From contig JACKEO010000009.1 of NCBI GenBank assembly GCA_020632955.1, positions 120,891 to 184,890 on the forward strand: a stretch of 64,000 nucleotides of DNA. Reading direction: 5' to 3'. The stretch is from Alphaproteobacteria bacterium. GTDB lineage: Bacteria; Myxococcota_A; UBA796; GCA-2862545. Positions 42,476 to 51,437 of the stretch are shown here, in pieces. Positions within the stretch are counted from its first letter, which is position 1, and the number at the start of each line of letters is the position of its first letter. The notes under the pieces are model-generated. The model saw nothing but the letters and a program-made list of their open reading frames with translations, made no database searches and had not been told where the DNA came from. Made by a program: the position numbers and the translations under genes.

Positions 42476-45154
42476 ATGGCCGAGGCCACCGCGCTGCAGG
42501 AGCCCGCGCACGCGGCGCGACGGGCTGTCGTCGTCGCGGTGCTCGCCACGGCGGTGGTGGGGCAGGCCGTGCTCCAGCTGGGGCCCTGGTGGGGGCCCGA
42601 GGGGCTCACCTGGCGCCTGCTGGACTGGTGGATCGAGGACGCCGCCATCAGCTTCGCCTACGCGCGGAACGCGGCCGACGGGCTGGGGCTCGTGGCCACG
42701 CCCGGGGGGGAGCGCGTCGAGGGCTTCTCCAACCCGCTGTGGGTGGCGGTGCTCGCGCTCTTCGAGCTGGTGGGCCTGGACGCCTTCGGCATGAGCAAGG
42801 TGCTCGGGGTCCTGGTGGGCGGGGTGTCCGTGGTGCTCGCCTGGCGCCTCGCCGTGATCGCGCTGGACGACGAGGTGGGCCCGGCACCGCTCCTCGCGCC
42901 GGTGCTGCTCGCCGCTCACCCCACCCCGGCGATCTGGAGCGCCTCGGGCCTCGAGAACGGGCTGCTGCTCTGTGGCATCCTCACCGCCACCTGGCGCACG
43001 GCGGTGGAGGCGCGCGAGGGAGGACGCCCCTGGGGGGCGCTGGCCTGGCTGGCCGTCGCGGTCACCCGTCCCGAGGGCGTGGTGTACGCGGCCCTGGGCG
43101 GGGCGGTGGCGATGGTGGCGTCGCTGCGTGCGACGCGGAGCGTGCGTCCCACGCTGGCCTGGCTCGCCTTCTTCTTCGGACCCTTCCTGGCCTACCACGC
43201 GCTCCGCGTCGGCTACTTCGCCTGGCCCTTCCCCAACACCTACTACGCCAAGCTCGGCGATCTGTCGGTGGACCCCTGGACGTGGACGAGCCGCGGCTTC
43301 TCGCAGGTGCGCGAGTGGGCCGGACAGACGGGCGCGGGGTGGCTCCTGCCGCTGGCGGTGGTGGGCCTCGCGGGGCTGCGGGGCTGGCGGGCGGGCCTCG
43401 CGGTGCTGGCGGCCGTGGCCCTCGTCGCGCTCTGGATGCACCCCGACGCGCCCATCGCGCGCTCCGACTGGTGGCCCGAGGTCGCCGTGCCCGCCGACTG
43501 GACCGCGCGGCGGGTGCGCCTGCTGCTCGTGGTCACGGCGCTCCTGCCGCTGGCGGCGGCGCCGGGGCCTGGCTGGACGGTGCGGGCGCTGCTCTGGGGC
43601 ACCGGCGCCATCGGGCTGGCCTTCGGGGTGCGGGCGAACGGCGACTGGATGCGCGGCTTCCGCTGGATGAGCTTCCTGGCGCCCCAGCTGGCGATCCTCG
43701 CCGCCCTGGGCGTGGCGGAGCTCACGGGGCAGGTGCGACGGCTGGCGGCACGCTGGCCCACGCCCGGTCGGGTGGCGGAGGCGGTGGCCCTCGTCGCGGC
43801 CGGCCTCGTGCTCGCGCCGCTCGGCTGGGACCACCTCCAGGCCTTCCTCGTGCACCGCGAGACCGACCCGGCCGAGGTGAAGCTGCGCGTGGACTACACC
43901 CGCGACGTGCTCGACCGCCTGTGGGTCCGCGACCGACCCGTGGCCAACCTCGAGGTCGACATGGGGGCCCACCTCACGTGGACCCGTGATCGCATGGTCG
44001 ACTACGCGGGCCTGGTGGACCTCCCCATCGCCCACCACGCCTGGCGCCAGACGCGCTTCGTGGAGGAGTACCTCTTCGAGGAGGCGCGTCCCGACGTGGG
44101 CCACATCCACAAGCACTGGGGGCGCACCACGCGCATCCCGGACTACCCGGCCTGGCGTCGGGGGTGGGTGGGGCTGCCCGGCTACCCGGAGCGGGCGTCG
44201 GTGATCCACGGCGGCATGCACGTGCGCCGCGACCTGCTGGTGCGATCCGACCAGCCCACGGGGACCGACCTCGTCCGCTTCGAGGGCGGCCTGGAGGTGG
44301 TGGGCGTGGAGGCGCCGGCGGGCGCTGCCGTGGAGGGGGGCCGGCTCTTCCTCGTCGTGCGCGCGCGTCAGCGGGCCTTCGCGGCGCGTACCGACACCCG
44401 CCTGCTGGGCTTCCTGGCGGACGAGCGCGGCCACGTCGCCAGCTTCGACCTGCCGCTCGGCTACGACTGGCTGCCGCCGCGCGAGTGGGGGGCCGACGAG
44501 ACGGCCGAGCTGAAGGTGGCCGTGCCGGTCGGCGACCTTCCCCAGGGGACCTACGACCTCGGGCTGGTGGCCGTGGGCCCGGGTGGCGTGCCGCTCGCCG
44601 CGGTCCGACAGGAGGGGGCCTGGGTGGGGGCCGACACGCGCGCGTCGGCCCGCTTCGCGCGCGGCGAGGTCCGGCTGCCGGGGCGGGTGGCCGTCGTCGC
44701 TCCGGAGGAGGCGGCACGTCGCTCCGACGCCGAGGTCGCCGCGGCGGTGGAGCGCGCGACCGCGGGCGCCTGCGAGGAGGCCGAGCGGGACTGGGCCCGG
44801 GCCTGGCAGCGCGTGCCGGACGACGACGCGGGTCGCACCACCCGGCGTGCCCGTGTCGCGCCCGCGCTCGCCGCCTGCCGCGCCCTGCGTGCCGCTGCCG
44901 CCGAGGATCCGCATGCCGCCCTCGCCGACCTGGCCCAGGCACGCGTCTGGGACGTGCGCTCCCGCGAGGCCTGGCGCGCCGCGGACGCGGTGGCCGACCG
45001 CCTGGCGTCCGAGGGCGCGGAGGGCTGGGCCGCCGAGGACTGGGAGCAGGCCTTCCGGGGCTACCGCGACGCCGTGCTCGCCGACCCGCGCCGGAGCTGG
45101 GCGCGGAGGTGGGCCGAGGAGGCGAGGGACCGGCGTCTGGGGCTGGCGGACTGA
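42476..45154 (+). CDS. GT-C type membrane glycosyltransferase-like protein
   Basis: An 892-residue protein. After the first helix it has the signature IEDAAISFAYARNAADGLGL and VEGFSNPLWV, the pattern of AftB/ZomB-like and mannosyltransferase-like GT-C enzymes, with an acidic ED in place of DD. About ten membrane helices follow to residue 490. The next part (residues of about 600-750) is predicted beta-rich (VRFEGGLEVVGVEAPAG), and the last 130 residues are helical and Ala/Arg rich. Such enzymes move sugars from polyprenyl-phosphate donors to envelope glycans. It has its own upstream region with a GCTAGA element at 42442-42447. The acceptor is unknown. Confidence 0.7.
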   Translation: MAEATALQEPAHAARRAVVVAVLATAVVGQAVLQLGPWWGPEGLTWRLLDWWIEDAAISFAYARNAADGLGLVATPGGERVEGFSNPLWVAVLALFELVGLDAFGMSKVLGVLVGGVSVVLAWRLAVIALDDEVGPAPLLAPVLLAAHPTPAIWSASGLENGLLLCGILTATWRTAVEAREGGRPWGALAWLAVAVTRPEGVVYAALGGAVAMVASLRATRSVRPTLAWLAFFFGPFLAYHALRVGYFAWPFPNTYYAKLGDLSVDPWTWTSRGFSQVREWAGQTGAGWLLPLAVVGLAGLRGWRAGLAVLAAVALVALWMHPDAPIARSDWWPEVAVPADWTARRVRLLLVVTALLPLAAAPGPGWTVRALLWGTGAIGLAFGVRANGDWMRGFRWMSFLAPQLAILAALGVAELTGQVRRLAARWPTPGRVAEAVALVAAGLVLAPLGWDHLQAFLVHRETDPAEVKLRVDYTRDVLDRLWVRDRPVANLEVDMGAHLTWTRDRMVDYAGLVDLPIAHHAWRQTRFVEEYLFEEARPDVGHIHKHWGRTTRIPDYPAWRRGWVGLPGYPERASVIHGGMHVRRDLLVRSDQPTGTDLVRFEGGLEVVGVEAPAGAAVEGGRLFLVVRARQRAFAARTDTRLLGFLADERGHVASFDLPLGYDWLPPREWGADETAELKVAVPVGDLPQGTYDLGLVAVGPGGVPLAAVRQEGAWVGADTRASARFARGEVRLPGRVAVVAPEEAARRSDAEVAAAVERATAGACEEAERDWARAWQRVPDDDAGRTTRRARVAPALAACRALRAAAAEDPHAALADLAQARVWDVRSREAWRAADAVADRLASEGAEGWAAEDWEQAFRGYRDAVLADPRRSWARRWAEEARDRRLGLAD

Positions 45155-45170
45155 TCGGTCGGTCGTCCCG

Positions 45171-46499
45171 TCAGCCGTCCAGCCCGTGCTTGTGCAGCTT
45201 CTCGTACAGGGTGACCCGTCCCACCCCGAGCTCCCGCGCGGCCTCGCTCTTGTTGCCCCCCGCCCGGGCCAGGGCGGCCACCAGCAGCGCGCGCTCGAAG
45301 GCGTCGACCTGCGCGCGGAGCGTGGAGCCCGTGCCGGCGACGGGCTGCTCGTCGAGCAGGGAGAGGTCCAGCTCGCCGTCCTGGCTCGTCGCGACGAGCA
45401 TCTCCACGGCGTTCTCCAGCTCGCGCACGTTCCCGGGCCACGGGCGCGCGGCGAGGTGGGCGAGGTCGCGAGGGCGCACGTGCACCGGCGGCAGACCGAA
45501 GCGTCGGGCTGCGCGCTCGGCGAAGCGCGCCACGAGGAGCGGGACGTCGTCGGGGCGCTCACGCAGCGGCGGCACCTGCAGGTGCACCACCTTCAGGCGG
45601 TACAGCAGGTCCTCGCGGAAGCCGCCCTCCGCCACGAGGGCCGGCAGATCGCGGTGGGTGGCGGCGACCACCCGCACGTCCACCCGCACGGGGCGGTCCT
45701 CACCCACGGGCCGCACCTCCCCCGACTGGAGCACCCGCAGCAGCCGGGCCTGCACCACGGGGGCGAGCTCGCCGACCTCGTCGAGCAGGATGGTGCCGCC
45801 GTCGGCCTCGCGGAAGAGCCCGGGCCGCTCCCGCGCCGCCCCGGTGAAGGCGCCTCGGGCGTGCCCGAACAGCTCGGCTTCCGCGAGGTCGGCCCCCAGG
45901 GAGGCGCAGTTGAAGCGCACGAAGGGGCGGTCGGCGCGGTGGGAGGCGGCCACCAGGGCCTCCGCCACCCGCTCCTTGCCCGTGCCGCTCTCGCCCGTGA
46001 TCAGCACGGTGACGTCGCGCGGGGCCACCCGGTGGACGAGCACGCCGAGGCGCTCCATCGCCGGGGAGGCGAAGGCCATGGTGCGTGACAGCGTGAGCGC
46101 CCCGGCGAGCCGCTCGTTGTCGTCGCTCAGGCGCTGCGCCTCGCGCGCGCGGGCCACCACGGCGAGCAGCTCGTCCACCTCGAAGGGCTTGCGGAAGTAG
46201 TCCCACGCGCCCGCCTTCATCGCGGCGACCGCCGTGCGCTCGTCGCCGTGGGCCGTGAGCAGCACCACCCGCGGGGCGCGCGGACGGCGGACCACCTCGG
46301 CGAGCAGGGCGAGTCCGTCCATGCGGGGCATGCGCAGGTCGCACACCACCACGTCGATGCGGTCGTCGGCGTCCAGCGCCTCGAGGCCGGCCTGGCCGTC
46401 GGCGGCCTCCCGCACGAGGTGGCCGGCGTCCTCCAGCGCGCTGCGCACGGTGAAGCGCACCCCTGCATCGTCGTCCACCACGAGCACGCGGGCGGTCAT
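45171..46499 (-). CDS. NtrC-family sigma-54-dependent response regulator
   Basis: The 442-residue regulator has a receiver domain (phosphorylation Asp 54 in VVCDLRMPRMDG), a central AAA+ domain with Walker A TGESGTGKE, the sigma-54 contact motif GAFTGA, Walker B TILLDEVGEL and an arginine-finger region, and a Fis-type helix-turn-helix at the end (GGNKSEAARELGVGRVTLYEKL). Phosphorylation by the adjacent kinase would license activation of sigma-54 promoters. Two such promoters lie in the nearby divergent region at 49279 and 49426. Its ATG overlaps the kinase stop (ATGA). Confidence 0.93.
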   Translation of the reverse strand: MTARVLVVDDDAGVRFTVRSALEDAGHLVREAADGQAGLEALDADDRIDVVVCDLRMPRMDGLALLAEVVRRPRAPRVVLLTAHGDERTAVAAMKAGAWDYFRKPFEVDELLAVVARAREAQRLSDDNERLAGALTLSRTMAFASPAMERLGVLVHRVAPRDVTVLITGESGTGKERVAEALVAASHRADRPFVRFNCASLGADLAEAELFGHARGAFTGAARERPGLFREADGGTILLDEVGELAPVVQARLLRVLQSGEVRPVGEDRPVRVDVRVVAATHRDLPALVAEGGFREDLLYRLKVVHLQVPPLRERPDDVPLLVARFAERAARRFGLPPVHVRPRDLAHLAARPWPGNVRELENAVEMLVATSQDGELDLSLLDEQPVAGTGSTLRAQVDAFERALLVAALARAGGNKSEAARELGVGRVTLYEKLHKHGLDG

Positions 46500-47872
46500 G
46501 GACTGCTCGCGGGGGGGCCGGCGAGGGGGACGGCGAGCCGTGCGCGCACCCCGCCCCGAGGACCGTCCAGCAGCGCGAGGCGCCCGCCGTGCTGGCGCGC
46601 GATGGCCAGGGCCACGGGCAGGCCCAGGCCGCTGCCGTCCGGCTTGCTCGTCACGCCGGCCTCGAAGACCCGCTCGCCGAGCGCGGCGGGCAGGCCCTGC
46701 CCCTGGTCCCGCACCTCGACGACGGCGTCGGTGTGCTCGGTGCTGACCACCACCTCCACGCGACCGTCGGCAGGGCTGGCGTCGAGGGCGTTCTGCACGA
46801 GGTTGACGAGCACCTGCTGGAGCTTGCGCGCGTCCGCGCGGACCTCGGGCGCCTCGCCCGAGGCGAGGAGCTGCACCCGACGGCTCGTGGCCACGCCCTC
46901 GTGCAGCGCCGTGACCTCCCGCGCCAGGGCACCCAGGTCCACGGGACCGAGGCTGAGGGGGGCCAGCGGCCGCGAGAAGGTGAGGAACTCCTCGAGGATG
47001 GCCTGCATGCGGTCCACCTCGGCGCGCAGGACCTCCAGGCGCTCGTGGGCCCGCGTGCCCGCGGGATCCCGCGCGAGCAGGGTGGACAGGCCCTTGATCG
47101 AGGCGAGGGGGTTCTTCAGCTCGTGGGCGATCTCGGCGCCGAGGCGCTGCAGGTCGCGGGAGTGGGTCTCCCAGGCCTGGAGCTGGTCGGCGCGGGCCGA
47201 CAGGGCGTGGTGCACCACGCGCTCGACGGCGCGGCGGACGAGCGCGCCGATGGCCGCGCCCGCCGACATCACCACCACCAGGACGCAGGTCTCCAGCCAC
47301 AGGGTGGTGCCGGCACGGAGGGGGGCGCCCTCGGCGGTGAGGGGGGCGAGCGTGAGGCCCGCCACCCGGCCCGACGTCTGGGCCGCGGCGAGGGCGATCA
47401 CCAGGGTGACCGGCACGGCCACCACGGCGGCCACGCGACGCGGGTCGCTCTCGAGCATCCCGGTGACGAAGCCCAGGGGGACGAGGATGGGCACGAGGGG
47501 GCTGTCGAGGCCGCCGCTCGCGGCGATCATCCCGAGCTGGAAGACCCACATCACCGCGAGGTTCACGCGGATCTCGATGGGCGACAGATCGTGCAGCCGG
47601 GCGCGCCGCGCCGTGAGCACGGCGCCGACGACCACCGCGGTGGCCAGCGCGCTCATCGCGATCACCCGCCAGGGCTCCGGGTCGGCGAGGGCGACCACGG
47701 CGGCCAGCAGCGCGATGAGCGGGGCGAACCAGGCGCGGTGCCCCACCACGCGGGTGGCCACCCGTCGCACCTCGTCGTCGAGGAGGGGGCGGGAGGGCTC
47801 GGTGGCGAGGCGCAGCGGTGGCGGCGTCGCGGGCATCGCCGAGGGCGTATCGACGCGCCGTCCGCCGGGCAT
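46496..47872 (-). CDS. Membrane sensor histidine kinase
   Basis: The 458-residue kinase has about six N-terminal membrane helices (residues 45-215) with only short loops, so it probably senses something in or at the membrane. A HisKA domain follows (AHELKNPLASIKGL with the phospho-His), then HATPase_c with N box NLVQNALDASP, DQGQGLP and GSGLGLPVA. ATG 47872 overlaps the tolC stop by one base, and its own stop overlaps the regulator start, placing the pair in one operon. Envelope stress or a pump substrate is the likely signal, by context only. Confidence 0.9.
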   Translation of the reverse strand: MPGGRRVDTPSAMPATPPPLRLATEPSRPLLDDEVRRVATRVVGHRAWFAPLIALLAAVVALADPEPWRVIAMSALATAVVVGAVLTARRARLHDLSPIEIRVNLAVMWVFQLGMIAASGGLDSPLVPILVPLGFVTGMLESDPRRVAAVVAVPVTLVIALAAAQTSGRVAGLTLAPLTAEGAPLRAGTTLWLETCVLVVVMSAGAAIGALVRRAVERVVHHALSARADQLQAWETHSRDLQRLGAEIAHELKNPLASIKGLSTLLARDPAGTRAHERLEVLRAEVDRMQAILEEFLTFSRPLAPLSLGPVDLGALAREVTALHEGVATSRRVQLLASGEAPEVRADARKLQQVLVNLVQNALDASPADGRVEVVVSTEHTDAVVEVRDQGQGLPAALGERVFEAGVTSKPDGSGLGLPVALAIARQHGGRLALLDGPRGGVRARLAVPLAGPPASSP

Positions 47873-49245
47873 CAGGGGCGTGCTCCACGCGCCCTGTCGA
47901 GGTCGGCACGGGCGATCCCGAGCGCGGCCTCCGCGGCGGCCTGCCCCAGGGCGGCCTCCAGGCGACGCTGCTGCGCGTCGAGCACCTCGGTGCCGGTGAG
48001 CAGCCCCGCCTCGTAGGCGCGCGCGGCCGACGCCTCGGCCTCGTCGGCGGCGGCGAGGGCCCGACGACCCAGCACCAGGCGCTCCTCGGCGACCGCCACG
48101 GCATCGACGGCGTCCGCGGCCTCCCGGGCCACGTCGAGCCCGGTCTGGTCCCGGAGGGCCTCGGCCGCCGCGCGCTGGGCGCGCGCCCTCCGCAGCAGGC
48201 CGTAGCGGGCGCCGCCGTCGTAGAACACCCAGGTGAGCTGCACGCCCAGGCGCCAGGCGGTCTGCTGCCCGGTGGGGAAGGGCACGGTCTGGGCGGCGAG
48301 GCTCCCCTGGGCCTGGATCGTGGGGAGGTGCCGGAGCCAGGCGGACGTGGCCTGGCGCACCGTGGCCTTCCACGAGGCGCGGGTGGCCACCAGCTCGGGA
48401 CGGTCCCGAAGTGCCGACGCCTGGGCCTCGTCCGCGCTCGGGGTGGGGCCGGGCATCTCGCGCGGGAGCCGGACGGCCACCGTGTCGCGCGTGCCGAGCA
48501 GGGCGCCCAGCGCGCGACGCGCGCGTCGCAGGTCCGCCTCGGCCTGGGCCTGCTCGCTCCGGCGTCGGTCGAGCTCCACCTCCGCGGCGAGGACCTCCAG
48601 CCGGGTCCCGAGGCCCGCGTCCAGGTGGCGCGCGGCGGCCTCGGCGTGGGCGCGGGCAGCGTCGACGCCGTGACGGGTGGCGGCCACCTGCTGCTCGGCC
48701 ACGCCCCCGAGCCAGGCGGCGCGCACCAGCGCCGCCTCCGCCGTGGCCTGCGCCGCCTGGACCTGGGCGGCAGCGGCCTCCGCGCCCGCCTGGGCCGCCG
48801 CGATGTCGGCCCAGGCCGAGGGCGCCACCAGGGGCACCGTGAGCGAGGCCGCCGCCGTCCACACCTCCAGCGGCTGGATGACGAGGGCGCCGGGCAGCGC
48901 GCTGGTGTCGAGCGACACGGGCACCGGGAACTGCGAGACCACGTCCTGGAGCGTGCTGCGGATGTCCACCTGGGCGTCGGCGTTGTGGCGCGTGTAGCCG
49001 CCCTGGGCCGCGAGGACGGGCAGGGCCGCCGCGGTGGCGAGCCGCACGGCCGCCTTCGCCTCCTCGGCACGGGCCGCGAGCTGGCGCACCGTGGGCGCGT
49101 CGGCGCGGAAGGTCTCGAGGAGCTCGGGCAGGGTGAGCGTGCGATCGGCGGAGGGCTCCTGCCCTTCCTGGGCGGCGCCCGGCCCGGCGATCAGCAGCAG
49201 GGCGGCGAGCGCGGGGAGACGTCGGGACGTGCGGGGGCGCGGCAT
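47872..49245 (-). CDS. TolC-family outer-membrane efflux protein
   Basis: The 457-residue protein has a signal peptide (MPRPRTSRRLPALAALLLIA) and the internally duplicated Ala-rich helical hairpins typical of TolC, with the family segments LTLPELLETFRADAP and ALRDRPELVATRASW. Strand segments WTAAASLTVPLVAP and WRLGVQLTWVFYDGG mark the two barrel halves. It forms the outer-membrane exit for the divergently encoded pump. ATG 49245 has GGAG eight bases upstream. It is the first gene after the minus-strand sigma-54 promoter. Confidence 0.9.
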   Translation of the reverse strand: MPRPRTSRRLPALAALLLIAGPGAAQEGQEPSADRTLTLPELLETFRADAPTVRQLAARAEEAKAAVRLATAAALPVLAAQGGYTRHNADAQVDIRSTLQDVVSQFPVPVSLDTSALPGALVIQPLEVWTAAASLTVPLVAPSAWADIAAAQAGAEAAAAQVQAAQATAEAALVRAAWLGGVAEQQVAATRHGVDAARAHAEAAARHLDAGLGTRLEVLAAEVELDRRRSEQAQAEADLRRARRALGALLGTRDTVAVRLPREMPGPTPSADEAQASALRDRPELVATRASWKATVRQATSAWLRHLPTIQAQGSLAAQTVPFPTGQQTAWRLGVQLTWVFYDGGARYGLLRRARAQRAAAEALRDQTGLDVAREAADAVDAVAVAEERLVLGRRALAAADEAEASAARAYEAGLLTGTEVLDAQQRRLEAALGQAAAEAALGIARADLDRARGARP

Positions 49246-49278
49246 GGACGATCTCCAGCTCCGGGTCCGGAGCCGCGA

Positions 49279-49293
49279 GCAAGCGGGATGCCA
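49279..49293 (-). promoter_or_regulatory. Sigma-54 promoter for tolC-kinase-regulator operon
   Basis: Read on the minus strand the site is TGGCATCCCGCTTGC, an exact TGGC-N7-TTGC arrangement (GG at -24, GC at -12). It lies 33 bases upstream of the tolC ATG and faces the mirrored promoter at 49426. Confidence 0.75.
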
Positions 49294-49344
49294 AGCGCCC
49301 TCCCGCGCGAGGAGCCCTGCCCAGGCGACGCGGGGTGGCGACCG

Positions 49345-49384
49345 TGTACGGGCTCCCGACGTCCCCTGTACGGAGATCCGTACA
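49345..49384. promoter_or_regulatory. Putative upstream activating site of the divergent efflux locus
   Basis: A near-perfect palindrome TGTACGGAGATCCGTACA (49367-49384; 8-bp arms, 2-bp spacer) and an additional half-site TGTACGGG (49345-49352), 22 bp apart or about two helical turns. They lie between two opposed sigma-54 promoters, where enhancer-binding proteins bind. The regulator encoded at 45171 is the likely ligand. Confidence 0.65.
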
Positions 49385-49425
49385 TCCTGCGGGCGTTCGG
49401 TGGCGGTGGCGGCACCTCCTCGGAC

Positions 49426-49441
49426 TGGCGCGGCGCTTGCT
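49426..49441 (+). promoter_or_regulatory. Sigma-54 promoter for the efflux pump operon
   Basis: TGGCGCGGCGCTTGCT is an exact TGGC-N7-TTGC match with the preferred T after GC. It lies 39 bases before the membrane-fusion protein ATG 49481 and about 50 bases after the palindrome. Confidence 0.75.
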
Positions 49442-49480
49442 GGGCCCTGGACCGGGCTGGCCGGCGAGCTGGAGGACCCG

Positions 49481-50521
49481 ATGCCGAGGGCCGTGATCGC
49501 GTTGGGGGTGGCTGTCGCCGTGCTGGGCGGGCTGCTCGGGTGGAAGGTGCTGGACCAGCGGGCCGCGCTCACGGGGCCTGCCGGAGGCTCGGGCGTGGTG
49601 GAGGCCACCACCGTGGCCCTCGCCTCGCGCGTGGGTGGCCGCATCGCGGAGGTCCACGTCGAGGAGGGGGCGGAGGTGGCGCCGGGCGCGCTGCTCGTCA
49701 CGCTCGACTGCGTCGAGCCCCGGGCGTTGCGGGACGAGGCCGAGGCGAAGGTGGAGGCGGGGCGGCGGCAGGCCGAGGCCGCGCGCCGCGCCGCCGCCGC
49801 GGCCCAGGCCGTCACCCGGGCTGCCGAGGCGGGTGCGGTGGCGGCGGCGCGGCAGGTGGAGGCCCTGGAGGCGCGGGGCGATGCGGCGGCGCGGCAGGTG
49901 CAGCGCCTGGACGCCGTCGAGCAGGACGTGAGCGCGGCGCGCCGTGACGAGGCGCACGCCACCTCCACGGGGCTCGAGGCCCAGCTCGCCGCGGCCCGCG
50001 CCCAGGCCGCGGCGGGCCGTGCGCAGGCCGAGGCCGCAGGGGCGCAGGCGGGTGCGGCGGCACAGCAGGCGGAGGCGGCGGAGGGCCAGGTGCTCGCGGG
50101 CGAGGCGGCGCTGGTCCGTGCGCGGCTCGCGGCCGACGAGTGCGAGGTGCGCGCACCGCGCGGCGCCGTGGTGGAGCGCCTCCCCTACGAGCCGGGCGAG
50201 CTGGTGGGGCCCGGCGCCACGCTCGCGCGCCTGGCGGACCTGTCCGAGGTGACCGCCACCTTCTACCTGCCGAATGCCGAGCTGGCGTCCGGCCGGCCGG
50301 GCGCGGTGGCCCGGGTGGTGGCCGACGCCTGGCCCGACCGGGTCTTCGAGGGCCGGGTGGACACGGTGGCCACCGAGCCCGAGTTCACCCCCCGGAACAT
50401 CCAGACCCGCTCCGACCGCGACCGGCTCGTCTACCGGGTGGAGGTGCGGGTCCCCAACCCCGAGGGCGCCCTGCGGCCCGGCATGCCCGTGGACGTGCGC
50501 CTGGTCGAGGCCGCCCCGTGA
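49481..50521 (+). CDS. Membrane fusion protein of an ABC-2 exporter (YbhG-like)
   Basis: A 346-residue HlyD-type adaptor: an N-terminal anchor (AVIALGVAVAVLGGLLGW), a first half of the lipoyl domain (ASRVGGRIAEVHVEEGAEV), a long Ala/Gln/Glu-rich coiled coil of about 130 residues, then the second half (VRAPRGAVVERLPYEPGELV) and a beta-barrel domain. It would link the inner-membrane pump to TolC. ATG 49481 has GGAGGA upstream. Its stop overlaps the first ATPase start (GTGA). Confidence 0.9.
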   Translation: MPRAVIALGVAVAVLGGLLGWKVLDQRAALTGPAGGSGVVEATTVALASRVGGRIAEVHVEEGAEVAPGALLVTLDCVEPRALRDEAEAKVEAGRRQAEAARRAAAAAQAVTRAAEAGAVAAARQVEALEARGDAAARQVQRLDAVEQDVSAARRDEAHATSTGLEAQLAAARAQAAAGRAQAEAAGAQAGAAAQQAEAAEGQVLAGEAALVRARLAADECEVRAPRGAVVERLPYEPGELVGPGATLARLADLSEVTATFYLPNAELASGRPGAVARVVADAWPDRVFEGRVDTVATEPEFTPRNIQTRSDRDRLVYRVEVRVPNPEGALRPGMPVDVRLVEAAP

Positions 50522-51429
50522 CCGAGGCGGTGGTCCACGCGCGGGGCCTGCGCCGCACCTTCGGCGCGCGGGTGGCGCTCGACGCGCTCGACCTCGACGT
50601 CCACGCCGGGCGCATCCACGGGCTGGTGGGTCCCGACGGGGCGGGGAAGACCACCACGCTCCGCCTCGTGGCCGACCTGCTCACGCCGGATGCGGGGGAG
50701 GTGCGCGTCGACGGCCGCGCGCCGTCGGACCCCGCGGTGCGCGAGATCGTGGGCCTCATGCCGCAGCGCTACAGCCTCTACGGCGATCTCTCGGTGCGGG
50801 AGAACCTCACCTTCTTCCGTCGCCTCTTCGGCCTGGGACGGCGTGAGGCGGAGCCGCGCATCCAGCGGCTGCTCGACCTCACGCGGCTCGGGCCCTTCCA
50901 GGATCGACGCGCCGACGATCTGTCGGGGGGCATGTACAAGAAGCTCGCCCTGGCCTGCGCGCTGCTGCACCAGCCGCGGGTGCTGCTGCTGGACGAGCCG
51001 ACGAACGGGGTGGACCCGGTGAGCCGGCGGGAGCTGTGGACCCTCCTCGGCGAGTTCGCGGCGCAGGGCGTCGCGGTGCTGGTCACCACCCCGTACATGG
51101 ACGAGGCCGAACGCTGCCACGGGGTGAGCCTGCTCCACGAGGGGAAGCTGGTGGCCGAGGGAGCACCCGCCGCCCTCGTGCGCGCGCTCGACCATCCGGT
51201 GGTGCGCATCGACGGGATGCCGCCGCGTGCGGTGGTCGAGGCCCTGCAAGGGGCGGCCGAGGTGCGCGCGCTGACCCCCGGCGGCGATCGGGTGCGCGCC
51301 GTGCTCGCCCCGGGGGGCCTGGACGCGCTCACCCGCCGGCTCGCGCCCCTCGGCGCGTCGGTGACGCCGGTGCGGGCGGACTTCGAGGACGTCTTCCTCG
51401 CGCGCGTGCGCGAGGCGGAGGCGGCCTAA
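50518..51429 (+). CDS. ABC transporter ATPase 1 (YbhF N-half-like)
   Basis: A 303-residue ATPase with Walker A GPDGAGKTTT, Q-loop MPQRYSLY, signature LSGGMYKK, Walker B VLLLDEPTNGVDP and switch region TTPYMDEAERC (His replaced by Pro, as in the first half of YbhF-like double ATPases). The last residues EAEAA and the TAA lie at the left edge of the IS110 element; without it the frame would run to a TGA overlapping the next ATPase gene. The protein looks complete. Confidence 0.9.
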   Translation: MTEAVVHARGLRRTFGARVALDALDLDVHAGRIHGLVGPDGAGKTTTLRLVADLLTPDAGEVRVDGRAPSDPAVREIVGLMPQRYSLYGDLSVRENLTFFRRLFGLGRREAEPRIQRLLDLTRLGPFQDRRADDLSGGMYKKLALACALLHQPRVLLLDEPTNGVDPVSRRELWTLLGEFAAQGVAVLVTTPYMDEAERCHGVSLLHEGKLVAEGAPAALVRALDHPVVRIDGMPPRAVVEALQGAAEVRALTPGGDRVRAVLAPGGLDALTRRLAPLGASVTPVRADFEDVFLARVREAEAA

Positions 51430-51437
51430 TGCGCGCG

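Noticed and set aside
42443..45562. A 1039-codon minus-strand frame across the GT-C gene and the end of the regulator
   Set aside because: It crosses two real genes in shadow frames; composition is repetitive and without motifs.
49034..49480. Upstream extension of the membrane fusion protein reading
   Set aside because: It runs through tolC and the divergent regulatory region; ATG 49481 has a ribosome site and begins the membrane anchor.
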